Shown here: in pieces, positions 19,398 through 30,770 of the stretch | Numbering within the stretch: position 1 is the stretch's first letter | Layout of the letters: the number at the start of each line of letters is the position of its first letter | Assembly: GCF_002878395.1 (NCBI RefSeq) | Contig: NC_061115.1 | Coordinates: 218,521,374 to 218,585,373 of the forward strand | Direction of reading: 5' to 3' | DNA: 64,000 nucleotides | Source: Capsicum annuum | Taxonomy: Eukaryota; Streptophyta; Magnoliopsida; Solanales; Solanaceae | Notes under the pieces: generated by a model | What the model was told of the DNA's origin: nothing | Databases searched by the model: none | The model's input: the letters and a program-made list of their open reading frames with translations, nothing else | Position numbers and translations under genes: made by a program

Positions 19398-20744
19398 ATA
19401 CCTCCACGTCGCGACAATGATCAAAATACCCAAACTGAAGATGTCCGTCCTACCCATGGTATGAGGACACGTAATAGGTCTCATACTCCTAAATTTGTTG
19501 CTGCTCTAGGAGTCCCTCCTATTCATACCAGTTCACCCAGGGCACCTAAGGCTCCCCGTTCTGGGACTAACCATACCCAACTTCCCCAGAGAGAGATATC
19601 AAATACTGAGTTCAGACAGTCGATGCATATAATTTCATAGTTGGTAGCTTTGTAGACCCAACGATGAAGGATGTTGGGTCTACGTCTGGTGCATCTGAGA
19701 CTACACTGGTGGTTTAGTTTATGATATTGAACCCTCCTAAGTTTACGGGTACAAAGGTGGAAGAGGATCCATAAGAGTTCATGGACGAAATGGAGAAGAT
19801 TTTTTAAGTGATTCATGTAGACGAAGTGGACGGGGGTTGAAATAGTAGATTATCAACTAAAAGGGGTAGAAAATTAGTTGTACAATGAGAGGGAAGATTT
19901 GAGGGGTGAAAATGTTGAGCCGGATGTGTTGGGTGAATTTGTTGAAGCTTTCCTGGACCGATTCTTTCCCCAGGAGTTAAGAGAGTCCAAGGCTGAAGAG
20001 TTTATAAATTTGAAACAAGGAAAGATGAGCCTCAAGGAGTACACCATAAAATTTAATCAACTCTCCCATTATACTCCAGAATTGGCGGGAAACATGAGTG
20101 CCCGTATGCAGATGTTTGTATCCAATCTCTCAAATGACTTGGTGTTGTAGTGAAAAGAGGCAATGTTGACCAGAGATATGGACTTCTCCAGATTATCCAT
20201 TCACATGCAGCAGGTTAAGGATTAGAAAAATCGGTTTGCTGAAGCAAGGGAGAAAGATAGGCAAGCCAAGAGGGCCAGACCGGCAGATCAGAACTACAGT
20301 CAACACCAAGATGGTAATTAGGGTAACAGTTGGCCAAATAAATATTTTTGGAGTCATGCCTAGCCATCAGCCAGCATCCCAGCGCCCTAACATCCAGTTG
20401 ATCAATGGTTTCAAAATTTTCAAAATAGCAATGGACCCGGCGTATTGGGTGCTCAATCACAGGGGAGTGTGGCTCCACCTTTCAGACCGTATCCTCATTG
20501 TGGAAATTGCGAGAGAAATTATCTGGGAAAGTGTATCTATGGTGAGCGTATGTGCTATAATTATGGTAAATTGAGTCACTTCAAGAAGGATTTCCCCACT
20601 GCTAGAGAAAATGCGGGAGGTGCTAGATCCCAAGCTAACTCCTCCACACTACCACCACCATCTAAGGGCGCTACTTCATCTCTCGAAAATGGTAGCAATC
20701 GGTTGTATGCTTTGTCCAACAGCCAGGATATAGAGGTTTCCCCA
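19398..20744 (+). pseudogene. gag of A (broken, start codon lost)
   Basis: The start position reads ATA (19398-19400) followed by PPRRDNDQNTQ; the related element C has ATG there. HGMRTRNRSHTPK marks the N-terminus. The retrotransposon gag core is around 19730-20230 (FLDRFFPQELRESKAEEFINLKQG, LKEYTIKFNQLSHYTPE). The zinc knuckle near 20550-20600 reads CYNYGKLSHFKKDF, with its second and last Cys replaced. Stops and frameshifts occur throughout. The intact family member would form the particle capsid. Confidence 0.85.
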
Positions 20745-23036
20745 TAGCTAGTCACGGGTATGTTTCAATCTTCTCTTGTGATGTATATCTGCTACTTGAT
20801 CCCGGGTCTACTTTGTCTTATGTGAACCCATATATGGTAGTTAGTTTTGGGTTTGAGTCCAAAGTTATTGTAGAACCTTTCTCTGTTTCCACTCCTGTGG
20901 GTCACTCTGTGGTAACTAAGAGGGTGTATAGAAATTGTTTAGTGTCTATTTGTGATTATGATATTGTGAAAGACCTTATAGAGCTTGATATGATTAATTT
21001 TGATGTTATTTTGGGGATGGATTTTCTTCACTTGTGCTACACTGTCCTAGACTGTAGAACCCAAAAGGTTACTCTCTTTTACAAATGAACCTGTGATAGA
21101 ATGGGAGGGAAATTCTCGAGCACCTAAGGGGAAATTTATCTCTTACCTCAAAGCTTGCAAACTCATATCTAAGGGCTATTTATATTATCTTATTTGAGTC
21201 AGGGATTCCAGTTCTGGAAATCCATCTCTTCAATCTGTCCCCGTAGTAAATGAATTTTTGAAAGTTTTTCCCAATGATCTCCTAGGAATACCACCAGATA
21301 GAGAGATAGATTTTGGCATTGACTTGTTGCCATACACTCGTCTTATTTCTATTCTTTCATAAAAAATGGCTTCAGTGGAGTTGAAAGAGAAGTTAAAAGA
21401 TTTGCTTGACAAAGGCTTTATTCATCCTAGTGTTTCTCCCTGGGTGCACATGTACTCTTTGTGAGTAAGAAAGACGATTCCCTCCACATGTGTATAAACT
21501 ACCATCAGTTGAATAAGTTCACTGTTAAAAACAAGTACCCTCTTTCTAGAATTGATGAACTCTTTGACCAACTTCAGGGTGATTGATGGTTTTCAAAGAT
21601 AGACCTTTATTTGAGGTATCATCAGTTGAAGGTTAGGGAGGCTAATATTCCCAAAATTGCCTTTTGAACCCGATATGGCCATTATGAATTCTTAGTTATG
21701 TCGTTCGGATTGACTAACGCCCCTGCAGCTTTTATAGGTCTAATGAATAGAGCGTTCCACCAGTTTCTAGATCTATTTGTCATAGTTTTCACTAATGACA
21801 TCTTCATTTACTCTAAGAGAGAGGAGGATCATGCCAAACACCTCCGAATCATCCTTCAAACCCTCAAAGATCATAGATTATATGCAAAATTTTCCAAGTG
21901 TGAATTCTGTCTTGATCTTATTGATTTATTGGGGTATATTGTGTCTAGTGAAGGAATTAAAGTTGATCCCCAAAAGATTGAGGTAGTGAGAAAATAGCCC
22001 AAACCAATGACTCCAACCGATATTTGGAGCTTCTTAGGTTTGGCAGGGTATTACAGGCGATTCATAGAAAGTTTTTCTTCCATAGCTACTCCACTTACCA
22101 AGTTGACACAGAAAAAGGTAAAATTTTTATGGTCTGACTCTTGTGAAAATAGTTTTGAGAAGTTGAAAGACAAGTTGACTACTGCACCTGTTTTGACCCT
22201 TCCCAAGGGTATAGAGGGATTTGTGGTGTACTGTGATATGTCCCAGGTAGGACTTAGGTGTGTACTTATGCAGCATGGTAAGATGGTATCTTATGCATCT
22301 AGGCAATTTAAGGTGCCTGAGACAAACTACCCCACTCATGACTTGGAGTTAGCGGTTGTGGTGTTTGCACTTAAAATATGGCAGAATTATCTTTATGGGG
22401 TACATATTGATATATTTACTGACCACAAATGTTTTTAGTATGTTTTCTCACAGAAGGATTTGAATCTTAGGCAAAGGCAGTGGTTGGAACTATATAAAGA
22501 CTATGACATGAGCGTGCACTATCATCCGGGCAAGGCAAATATGGTGATCGAAGCCCTCAACAGAGTATCTATGGGCAGTATTTCTCATGTTAAGGAAAGA
22601 AAAAGGGAGATGGTGAAGGATATACACTGGCTATCTAATCTAGTGGTGCGACTCTTGGATTCCAAAGATGGAGGGGTAGTTGTGCATGAAATAGCAAAAT
22701 AATCCTTATGTGCCGAAGTGAAGGAAAATAAGGTTGAAGACCCCATCTTGATGTAGATCAAGAAAGATATAGGTCAATAGAAGTTGATGTCTTTTGAAAT
22801 TGGCGGTGATGGGATTTTGAGATATCAGGGTTGGCTATGTGTGCCAGATGTGGATAGATTGTCTAAAAAATTCTTGATGAGGCTCATACTTTGAGGTACG
22901 TTGTTCACCCAGGATCTACAAAAATGCACCATGATCTTAAAGAAATATATTAGTGGAATAATATGAAACGTGATGTGGCTGATTATGTTTTCAAGTGTTT
23001 GAATTGTCAACAAGTTAAAGTGGAACATTTGATACT
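20745..23036 (+). pseudogene. pol of A: protease, RT, RNase H and start of integrase (broken)
   Basis: Protease: LLDPGSTLSYV, with the DPGS active-site variant usual for these plant chromoviruses, up to [44 protein letters not shown], then FTNDIFIYS where the usual DD pair is ND, so catalysis is lost (about 21787-21810). RNase H follows [16 protein letters not shown] ([36 protein letters not shown]). The integrase N-terminal zinc region is read to VEH near 23020, where element D interrupts. Several stops are present. Continues at 42090. Confidence 0.9.
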
Positions 23037-23041
23037 AGGTG

Positions 23042-26000
23042 TGTAACGTCCCAGTTTTCTAGAACTGGAAGGCCACACGATGCTCATAATCTCAAAAGAC
23101 CATAAGCTAACCCTCTTCTTATGTTTGTACCTGAGCTCTGCATAATATACTGAAATAAATGCGGAAACTGGCAAAAACTTTCCATAAGGTTCAAAACATC
23201 TCAAATAGTAAATACTAAAAATTGAATACTCATACATATGTTCTAAAAGCCTCTAAAACTGAACTATCTGAAACAAGGAGTTGATGGGACATGTCCCCAA
23301 CTAACTCAATCTACTAAAATAGACTGAATCTGATGTAATAATAAAATAAAGGTCATCCTCAAATGAAGAGGACTCACTGCTACGTCTACTGTTGTAGAAT
23401 AAGTCTAATCTACTAAGGGTACTCTAGCTCTTGTGCTTCTGAACCTATGGCGTAAAGTAAGACACTATAGCACAAATGCGTCAGTACGTCGAAATGTACT
23501 GATTATGAAAATGAGGTAAGGCTAAATGCAAGGGCTTATGCATGAGCAATTACTTAACAAAATAATCATAAGAGTACTGAATGAGGACTTATTCATGAAT
23601 GCACAAACCATAACAAAAAAAACATTGTGCCTCTAAATACTGATTCTTGGATACTGATTTGCTGACATCTGAACTCACTACTAATACTACGACACTAAGT
23701 AACTAAATCTTCTAATATTAATAACTGAATACTAAAGTTGAGATCAGTCCTATATAGCAAGTGATATCAGAAATTTATAATACTGAAGCTGATTAAATGA
23801 ATCTATTCTTATCATTAACTGAATTCTGAGATTAATACTATTGACTGACTAAAATTGATATCAAACCTATCTAGCGGATGATCTTCAAATCTAATAATAA
23901 TGATAAGGAATGATTAAATCTGAATTTGAGATCAGGCCTATCTAGCGAATGATCTCTGGATCTTCAGATAATGATAGAGATTGACTGAACTTGATATCTG
24001 GCCTATCTAACGGGTGATCTCTACATTTGTTAGTAATGATAATAATTAAATTTATGTGAGACTACGCCTATCTAACGGGTATTCCACGAATTTAAGGGAC
24101 TATCTAAGTTTCTTACTGAGCTGAGTGACTGTATCTGACATTCCTGATTCTGAAGACATTCTAAAATCTTGAATGAGACTAAATCTAAAGTTGAAACTGT
24201 AACTGTGGGAGTTCTCACTTAACCGACATACCCTAAATCTAACTTGTGCGGTCCAACCTATAACCCCAGCTGGAAGGGTGTCAATACTATGCCACGGGTA
24301 CAGACACTTCTATGGTCAAGCCTCTCTAACGGGTAATCCTAAAGAGGAAGTCAGGCCTAAGGCCATGGGTTACTCCTGCAGGTAGTCAAGCCTTTAACTA
24401 ATGGGTGACTCCTTATCCTGTGCTGGCTACATAGTTTTAGTGTACAGGGACTGCTCCTAACAAATCTTTCTCTCTAACAGGGAAGCAGTCATCCCTACAT
24501 TCGCTTGGTGCTAGTTCCTACTCCCACCTGAAAGACTCTGATTTGGTTCTTAACTGAACTTAAACTGAGCTGAATCTTATTACTGTGTATATTACTTAAC
24601 TGGTCTGACTGAGTTTACTTGGTTTTGTTATCTGATGGAATACTTCTGAATTCTATTCTCTATCTGAATACTACTGAGATTCATAACTTACTGAGCTTTA
24701 CTGAAGTCTGGACTGAGTACTAAATACTACTTAGGTCTGAGTTGAATCTTGATTACTACTAAGGTTTGAAATAAATATGGAACTGGAATAGATTGAATAC
24801 TGAGAATTACTGAGTTTTCTTAGTGTTCTGCCACTGACTAAATTCTATTAATCATAGCATGACTGATTATCTTGAGACTGACTCAACTCTAGGCATACAA
24901 CTATATTTATTGGGTAAAAGTACCTCCAAGACTCGATACAAGGAAACTGACAAAACATGAATCCTCAACTTTATGACCAACATCATCATCATAACAATAG
25001 ATTCATCACACTTAATAAAACATCTCTTCAAGCACTTGGAAATACTAACATGGATTTGCATAGGGAATGCATTCCAATACTTCATACTCATCCCATAATG
25101 TCTGTCAATTAACATATAACATACATTCAAGTGTACATAATTTGGGGAAGATCCCTCTCACATGTAACAATTCATTTAATAAGGAATGCACAAGGATAGG
25201 AACCATATGCAACATCTTATAATTCATTCACTTAGGCCATTCAACAAACACTTGACATGCATTTGTTATTACATAATTGGGGATTTCATACTTAACATGC
25301 TACTAAGGCATTATTCTCTTCACTTAAACTTTTTAACAAACATATGGGGAGCATACTTTGGATTGTACAACAAATTCTACACCTAATCATCATGGATTTA
25401 TCAACAACATGCAACTTGAAGGGATTTCATCATGAACAACACACACCCAACACATACTAGGGCCAGAACTTGAATCTTTATATTCAAAACATAAATTTAA
25501 AAATCAATATCAAAATGAACTTCCACTTCAAGCCACATAAATCATGAAAAAATCATAACATATATTCTTGAATTTAAATATAAAGGATTCTTGAACTTCT
25601 GGGGTGGAAGAGACCCAAGAATCAACATTTGCATACCTTAGTTTATGATTCTTGAACTTTTAACGGAGGAATCTTGATGTTTCGGATCTTGAACTATGAA
25701 CCCTAATGGTTGTTCTTGAAGGAAATTGAGAGAAACTAACAATATTTGGGTTAAATAAGGCTAGATTCTGTGTTAGGGAGATTATATATGGATGGAAAAT
25801 GACCAATTTGCCCTTGGAGACACGGATACTGAAAGCTGAAAATTGGCCCAGGGTAATAGCCTGGACGGCGCCTTGGCATGAGCGGTGCTGTAGCCCGGGT
25901 GACGCCTTGCTATAGCAGTACTAAGACTAGGGCGACGCCTTGGCTTTTGAAGCGCTGAATGCCTTTAGATCGCCCTAAGCTACTATTTATGAAATCCAAA

Positions 26001-26246
26001 CATGCCCTTATGCATTTTGAAATATTTCGAAACTCACCCGAGATATACTATTCACTTTCCCGATCGCAACGCAACAAGAAAATCAAGAAACGGAGGTTGG
26101 GGAGGTCACAAAATAATTCATCGAAGTTTTGAAGGCTTGTGGAAATGAAAAAGTTCCAACACTTAGCCAATTTTTTTTTAAGTGCTAAGCTTGTCTTGAC
26201 AACCTTAAAAGGCTTTAACGACTCAGAAAATTTATGGGGCGTTACA
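23042..26246 (-). repeat. 3' LTR of D (3205 bp)
   Basis: On the minus strand it starts TGTAACGCCCC and ends GGGACGTTACA, and it matches 38909-42084 throughout. The interior holds degenerate direct repeats of the type GGCCTATCTAACGGGTGAT (about 23740-24420), a CpG-rich block (25858-25985) and a donor-like CTAAG|GTATGC (25637/25636). ORFs inside are spurious. Confidence 0.85.
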
Positions 26247-26999
26247 TTATCTCCCCCTTGGAAATATTTGTCCTCAAATTTTGTTTGCTAGGCTAAGAGT
26301 ACTGATCGACTGGACTTACTTAAGGGGCGAGAACATTTGAAACATATCTATATGATGGGAACTTCTGACAAACTGAATCTCCTACTTGAATATGCATAGT
26401 TGATGCATAGAATTCTCAGCTGAAACTATTGATGAGATGAATTCTCATAATGAACATGCATATCTGATGCATGGATTTGTAACTAAGTTTTTCTCAAGAA
26501 CAGTTGACCAAATACACTGATAAGCTGAACTTTTCTCCTGAACATGCATATCTAATGCATGAATGTCTAACTGAACTTACCCTTGAAAGTATGAGTGACT
26601 ATGGAATGATAACTGATGCAAAGCTTGTAATGAGAATGTTAGCATGAACGTGTATGGATTTAAGGAATTAAAAACAACAATGAGTTATAGGGTATCTCCC
26701 TCTTGGGACACTATGTCCCTCTAAGAACACTTACTTCACTGAGATACTGAGGCGATGCACAGGGCATCTACTTACTGAATCATGACCAAACATTGGGGTC
26801 TGAAACTAATGCATGATGCATGAACTGAGCGATACTTGCAACTACTAGTATATTCTATCTTGGAATAGTTACATGCATGAGATTTCTGAAAACATGCTTA
26901 GATGAAAAGATGAGAAAACAAACTATGCAAATCTGATTGCTAAACTGAATATTTGTTCTACTAACTAACTCAAGCAGAAAACTTAAGCTCAAATGGGGA
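26247..26999 (-). other. 3' non-coding interior of D, first copy
   Basis: The polypurine tract and hairpin abut the LTR. Three ATGCATCAGATATGCAT-like motifs lie 144-320 bp from the LTR. No pol coding sequence is visible. Parallel to 36766-37510. Confidence 0.7.
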
Positions 27000-27424
27000 A
27001 ACGTACTCGAATCTATGTCAGGGAAACTTTCATGACCATGATGAGCCTGAAGGGCATATAATTTGTTCTGACGCTGACCACTATTGGTACTAGAAGTGGC
27101 ACCCTGGCACCCTGCTGACACACTTCTCTACCCCTTCGAGCTAGCACTGTAAACTCTTGAATCTTGTGTCCTGGCTTACCACACCCAAAGCATACTTTGT
27201 TTTTAGCTCTGCACACACCTAGATGATTCATGACACACTCTCCACAAAACAGATAGGTAAGACCCCTGCTCTCACTACTCTGGGCCTTGGAGCCTTATGC
27301 CCCATCATAAGTATCATCTCTGAACTGAGGTGCGGGTCTACTAGCTGAAGATAGAGATAGGACTGAAAATTTCTAGCTATGCTGAGGATGATTACCACGT
27401 TGTTAGCTACAGTCAGGGTACCGT
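27000..27424 (-). pseudogene. gag C-terminal fragment of D, first copy
   Basis: Minus-strand translation gives MNHLGVCRAKNKVCFGCGKPGHKIQEF, a CCHC knuckle whose last Cys reads Phe, followed by LARRGREVCQQGARVP. Upstream (higher coordinates) the sequence breaks at about 27424 into the truncated LTR of element B, so most of gag is missing. A second copy of the same region lies at 37511-38684. Confidence 0.75.
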
Positions 27425-29241
27425 CTTGGGTATCATGCCCGACCTAAATTCAACACCCTATTCCATTTTATTAAGGGTAAAATGGTAATTCTCCAACCCT
27501 TTATCATCTCTAACACGAGATTTAATCCCAAGAATACCAAAATAAATGTATTTTCATCAAAATCTCTCAAGACACTCCATTAGGGTTTCAAACTAAAAAC
27601 CCAAATAACTCAAGATTCAGCTGTGGATTTTTTAAATTGACTGAAGATTTGGTATCCCCAAACCGTACGATTCAAGGAGCATCTATTATTCATAGTAATC
27701 GAGGTATACGGGGTTTTCCTAAAATCTCATGAGCATAGAAATCATGTTTTTAAGAAAGGAGTTTTGGATTTTTGAATATGTTCATGTTTTAGAAGCCTTG
27801 ACTTGTATGATTTTGTCCCTTAGGCCTTCCCCCAAAGTGATTTGAAAGTTATATATATGTATGTATGTGTTTAAGTCTTGAAATATGGATTGAGAGTATG
27901 AATTGTTGAATCCTTCCCTCTCCCATTGTGTTACTATTTGAATTACAACTTATGGATTTCCTAAATTGTATATTTTCAAAGAATGAATCAAGAGCCCTAT
28001 GGTTTTATATGAATTTTATGATGATTAATAATGGGAGAGAGGAATGTTATTATGTTTTAAACGTTGATTATTGATAAACAAAGAAACTTCAGGAATGTTT
28101 TGAGAAGTTGGCCACTACTTATTGAAATTGTTGAATGCGTGAAAAGCCTTTGCGTAATTTTTAATCATGATTTCAGATATGAATCTTCTCACACTATATG
28201 CATGATCAAGTGGCCTGAAAATTGTTTTAGAATGAAATAATTATATATATGGCTCAGAATAACGACTTGCAAGTTTTGGTATGAAGATACCAATTTATAC
28301 AATGCCATAACAGACACAAACTAATACAGAAATCAAACTTTATTAGACTTTCATATTTTAGAACTTTAAAATGATGCATGTTCCAAAAAAGCTAAAATAG
28401 GGCACAAAGAGACGTTAGGTGGTTCCCCAAAGAAGTCATGAGCTCAGTCAACTCATTTCCCAAAACTGTGATTTGTTGATCCGAGTATATTATTATACGC
28501 TGGCCTAATTCCCTGTGGTGTATCAGACTCAGACACCCCAACCCTTACGTACACTTAGGTTGGAGGTTTCCCCACTGAGTCAATGGTGGATTCCATATAG
28601 CCCATAAAATATCAGAGTTGTAGGGGAGTGTCATCTAACTCACAAGTAATAAAAAGATCAGAAACTACTTTTGACAAGATATTTTATGATTATCAAAATG
28701 GTGCCCATGTGTTTTGAATTATGTTATGCATGCTATTTTAGAACTGATCTCATTTATATTATATATACAAATACTTTATTTTGGATTTCTTCGCATACCA
28801 ATATATTTGTATTGACCCCCTACCCTTCCAGGTTCAGAGGCTCAGTCTAGGGGTCCTAATAAGCAGTAGATCTCTTTAGAAAGCAGTGCAGAGTTCAATG
28901 GTGAGCCTTCTATATTTTAGAATGCCTGGTTGGTTTCATACATTTACTATTTATTATGGTTTTGGTCTGCTAGAGGCCTTGTCCCAGATTCAGACAAGTT
29001 TCAATGTCTTATGTAGTAGAGATTTTGTATATGGATAGAGCTGTTGCTTTTATATTGAAAGACCTATTCTCGTATTGTTAGACTATTTTTAGATTGATGA
29101 CCATGTTTCCATATTAGACTTTATTTCTGAATTTTCTTTATTTTATGAATATTGTGCATGATTACCAGACAGATAGGGATTCCAGGGCCTTCATGTTTTG
29201 GGGTGTCCGTCATGGCCAGGGCCTCAATTCGGGTCGTGAAA
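27425..29241 (+). repeat. Partial 5' LTR of B
   Basis: Aligns with 34683-36486 from TTGGGTATC to the end GTCGTGAAA. A donor-like GAG|GTATAC has its GT at 27704-27705. The CpG-rich block of this family is lost with the missing 5' part. Confidence 0.85.
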
Positions 29242-29244
29242 AAC

Positions 29245-29257
29245 TTGGTATCAGAGC
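29245..29257 (+). other. Primer-binding site of B
   Basis: TTGGTATCAGAGC lies 3 nt after the LTR end. Confidence 0.9.
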
Positions 29258-29411
29258 ATGGTTCATGGTACTAGGGTTTCTGCAAAATTGTATCGGGTAG
29301 AGTCTTGTTTATGGGTGTGTAGCACGCCACACTTATAAGTAGGAGGCTACTAGGCATTTAGGAATATTTCCCCCCTTTATGATTTAGTTCGTGCTTCAGA
29401 GTCTAATCTGT

Positions 29412-29439
29412 TCCTAATCAGTTATCTTTTGTCTTACAG
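29412..29439 (+). promoter_or_regulatory. Putative splice acceptor before gag of B
   Basis: CCTAATCAG (branch-like), then TTATCTTTTGTCTTACAG ending at 29439, 11 nt before the gag start position. Pairing with the donor at 27704 would remove 1736 nt including the PBS. Confidence 0.45.
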
Positions 29440-29450
29440 AAATAACAGTC

Positions 29451-30770
29451 ATTTCTCCTCGCCGCACTAACCATCAGATTGCTCAGTCTGATGAGGTTCG
29501 TCCCACTCATGGGATGAGGATACGTAACAGAGCCCACACTCCAAAACCTGTCCTTACTTCGAGAGTCCCTCCAGTTTTGACCAGTCCACCTAGGGCTCCA
29601 CGAACCAATGTTAACCATCCCCCGACTTCTCAGAGGGATATTTTGAATGTAGAGTTTAGGTAGTCTATTCATATGCTGGCACAGTTAGTGGCTAATCAGG
29701 ATCAATGATCGGAAGATGTTAGGTCTATATCTGTTATATTTAAGGCTACTAGGGTGGGTCAGTTCATGAGAATAAACCCACCCAAGTTTACTGGTACCAA
29801 GGTAGAAGAAGATCCACAGGATTTCATGGACGAAATGGAGAAGATTTTTAGAGTGATGCATGTGGATCAGGTGGAAGGTGTGGAGTTAGTAGCATATCAA
29901 CTTATGGATGTTGCAAACCAATTGTATAATGAGTAGGAGGATATAAATGGTGAGAGTGTTGAGCCCACAGTTTGGAATGAGTTCGTAGAGGCTTTTCTTG
30001 ATCAGTTCTTTCCTTTAGAGTTGAGGGAAGCCAAGGAAGAGGAATTCATGAATTTTAAGTAGGGAAATATGAGTGTCTAGGATTACACTTTGAAGTTTAA
30101 TCAACTAGCCCTCTATCCACCAGAGATGAGTAGCAATATGAGAGACCGAATGAGAAAGTTTGCATCTGGCCTTTCAGATAACTTAGCGCTTGACTGTCAA
30201 GAAGCTATTTTGAATAGAGATAGAAACTTGATAGACTATCATTCCATATACAACAGGTAGAGAAGAAGAAAAAGAAAATTACTAAATTTAGGGAAATGGA
30301 CAGGCAGGCTAAGAGAGCTAGATCTGTTGACTCGGGCCATAGTCAGCTGCAAAGTAGTAGGTAGGGTAATAAATGGCAGAAGAAAAAGAATTGGGTTAAT
30401 GTACAGGCCCCATTTCCCAGACCCCAGGTGACAAAAGATTTCAAAATTTTCAAACTAATCATGGATCCAGGGCACAGGATACTCAGTCGCAGGGTAGTGT
30501 GGCTCAACAATACCATACTTTTCTGTGGTGTGAGATTGTGGTAGGAATCATATAGGGAGGTGCCAGTTGGGTACACTTGTATGTTATTCCTATGGACAGT
30601 CGGGCCACTTCCAGAGAGATTGTCCATTTATTAGGAGGAATGCCGGTGGTGCTAAGTCGCAAGCTAATTCTTTAGCACCACCCCTGCCTCAAAAGGGTAC
30701 CACATCAGCTGCCAGAAGTGTTCATAACCGGTTATATGCTTTGACCAACCGCCAGGAGGAAAGAGCCTTA
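29451..30770 (+). pseudogene. gag of B (broken, start codon lost)
   Basis: The start position reads ATT (29451-29453), then SPRRTNHQ, HGMRIRNRAHTPK. MRINPPKFTGTKVEEDPQDFMDEMEKIF begins the gag core at about 29765, interrupted by TAGs (for example after QLYNE near 29934). The zinc knuckle near 30570-30625 reads CYSYGQSGHFQRDC, with the second Cys replaced by Tyr. The intact family member packages RNA in virus-like particles. Confidence 0.85.
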
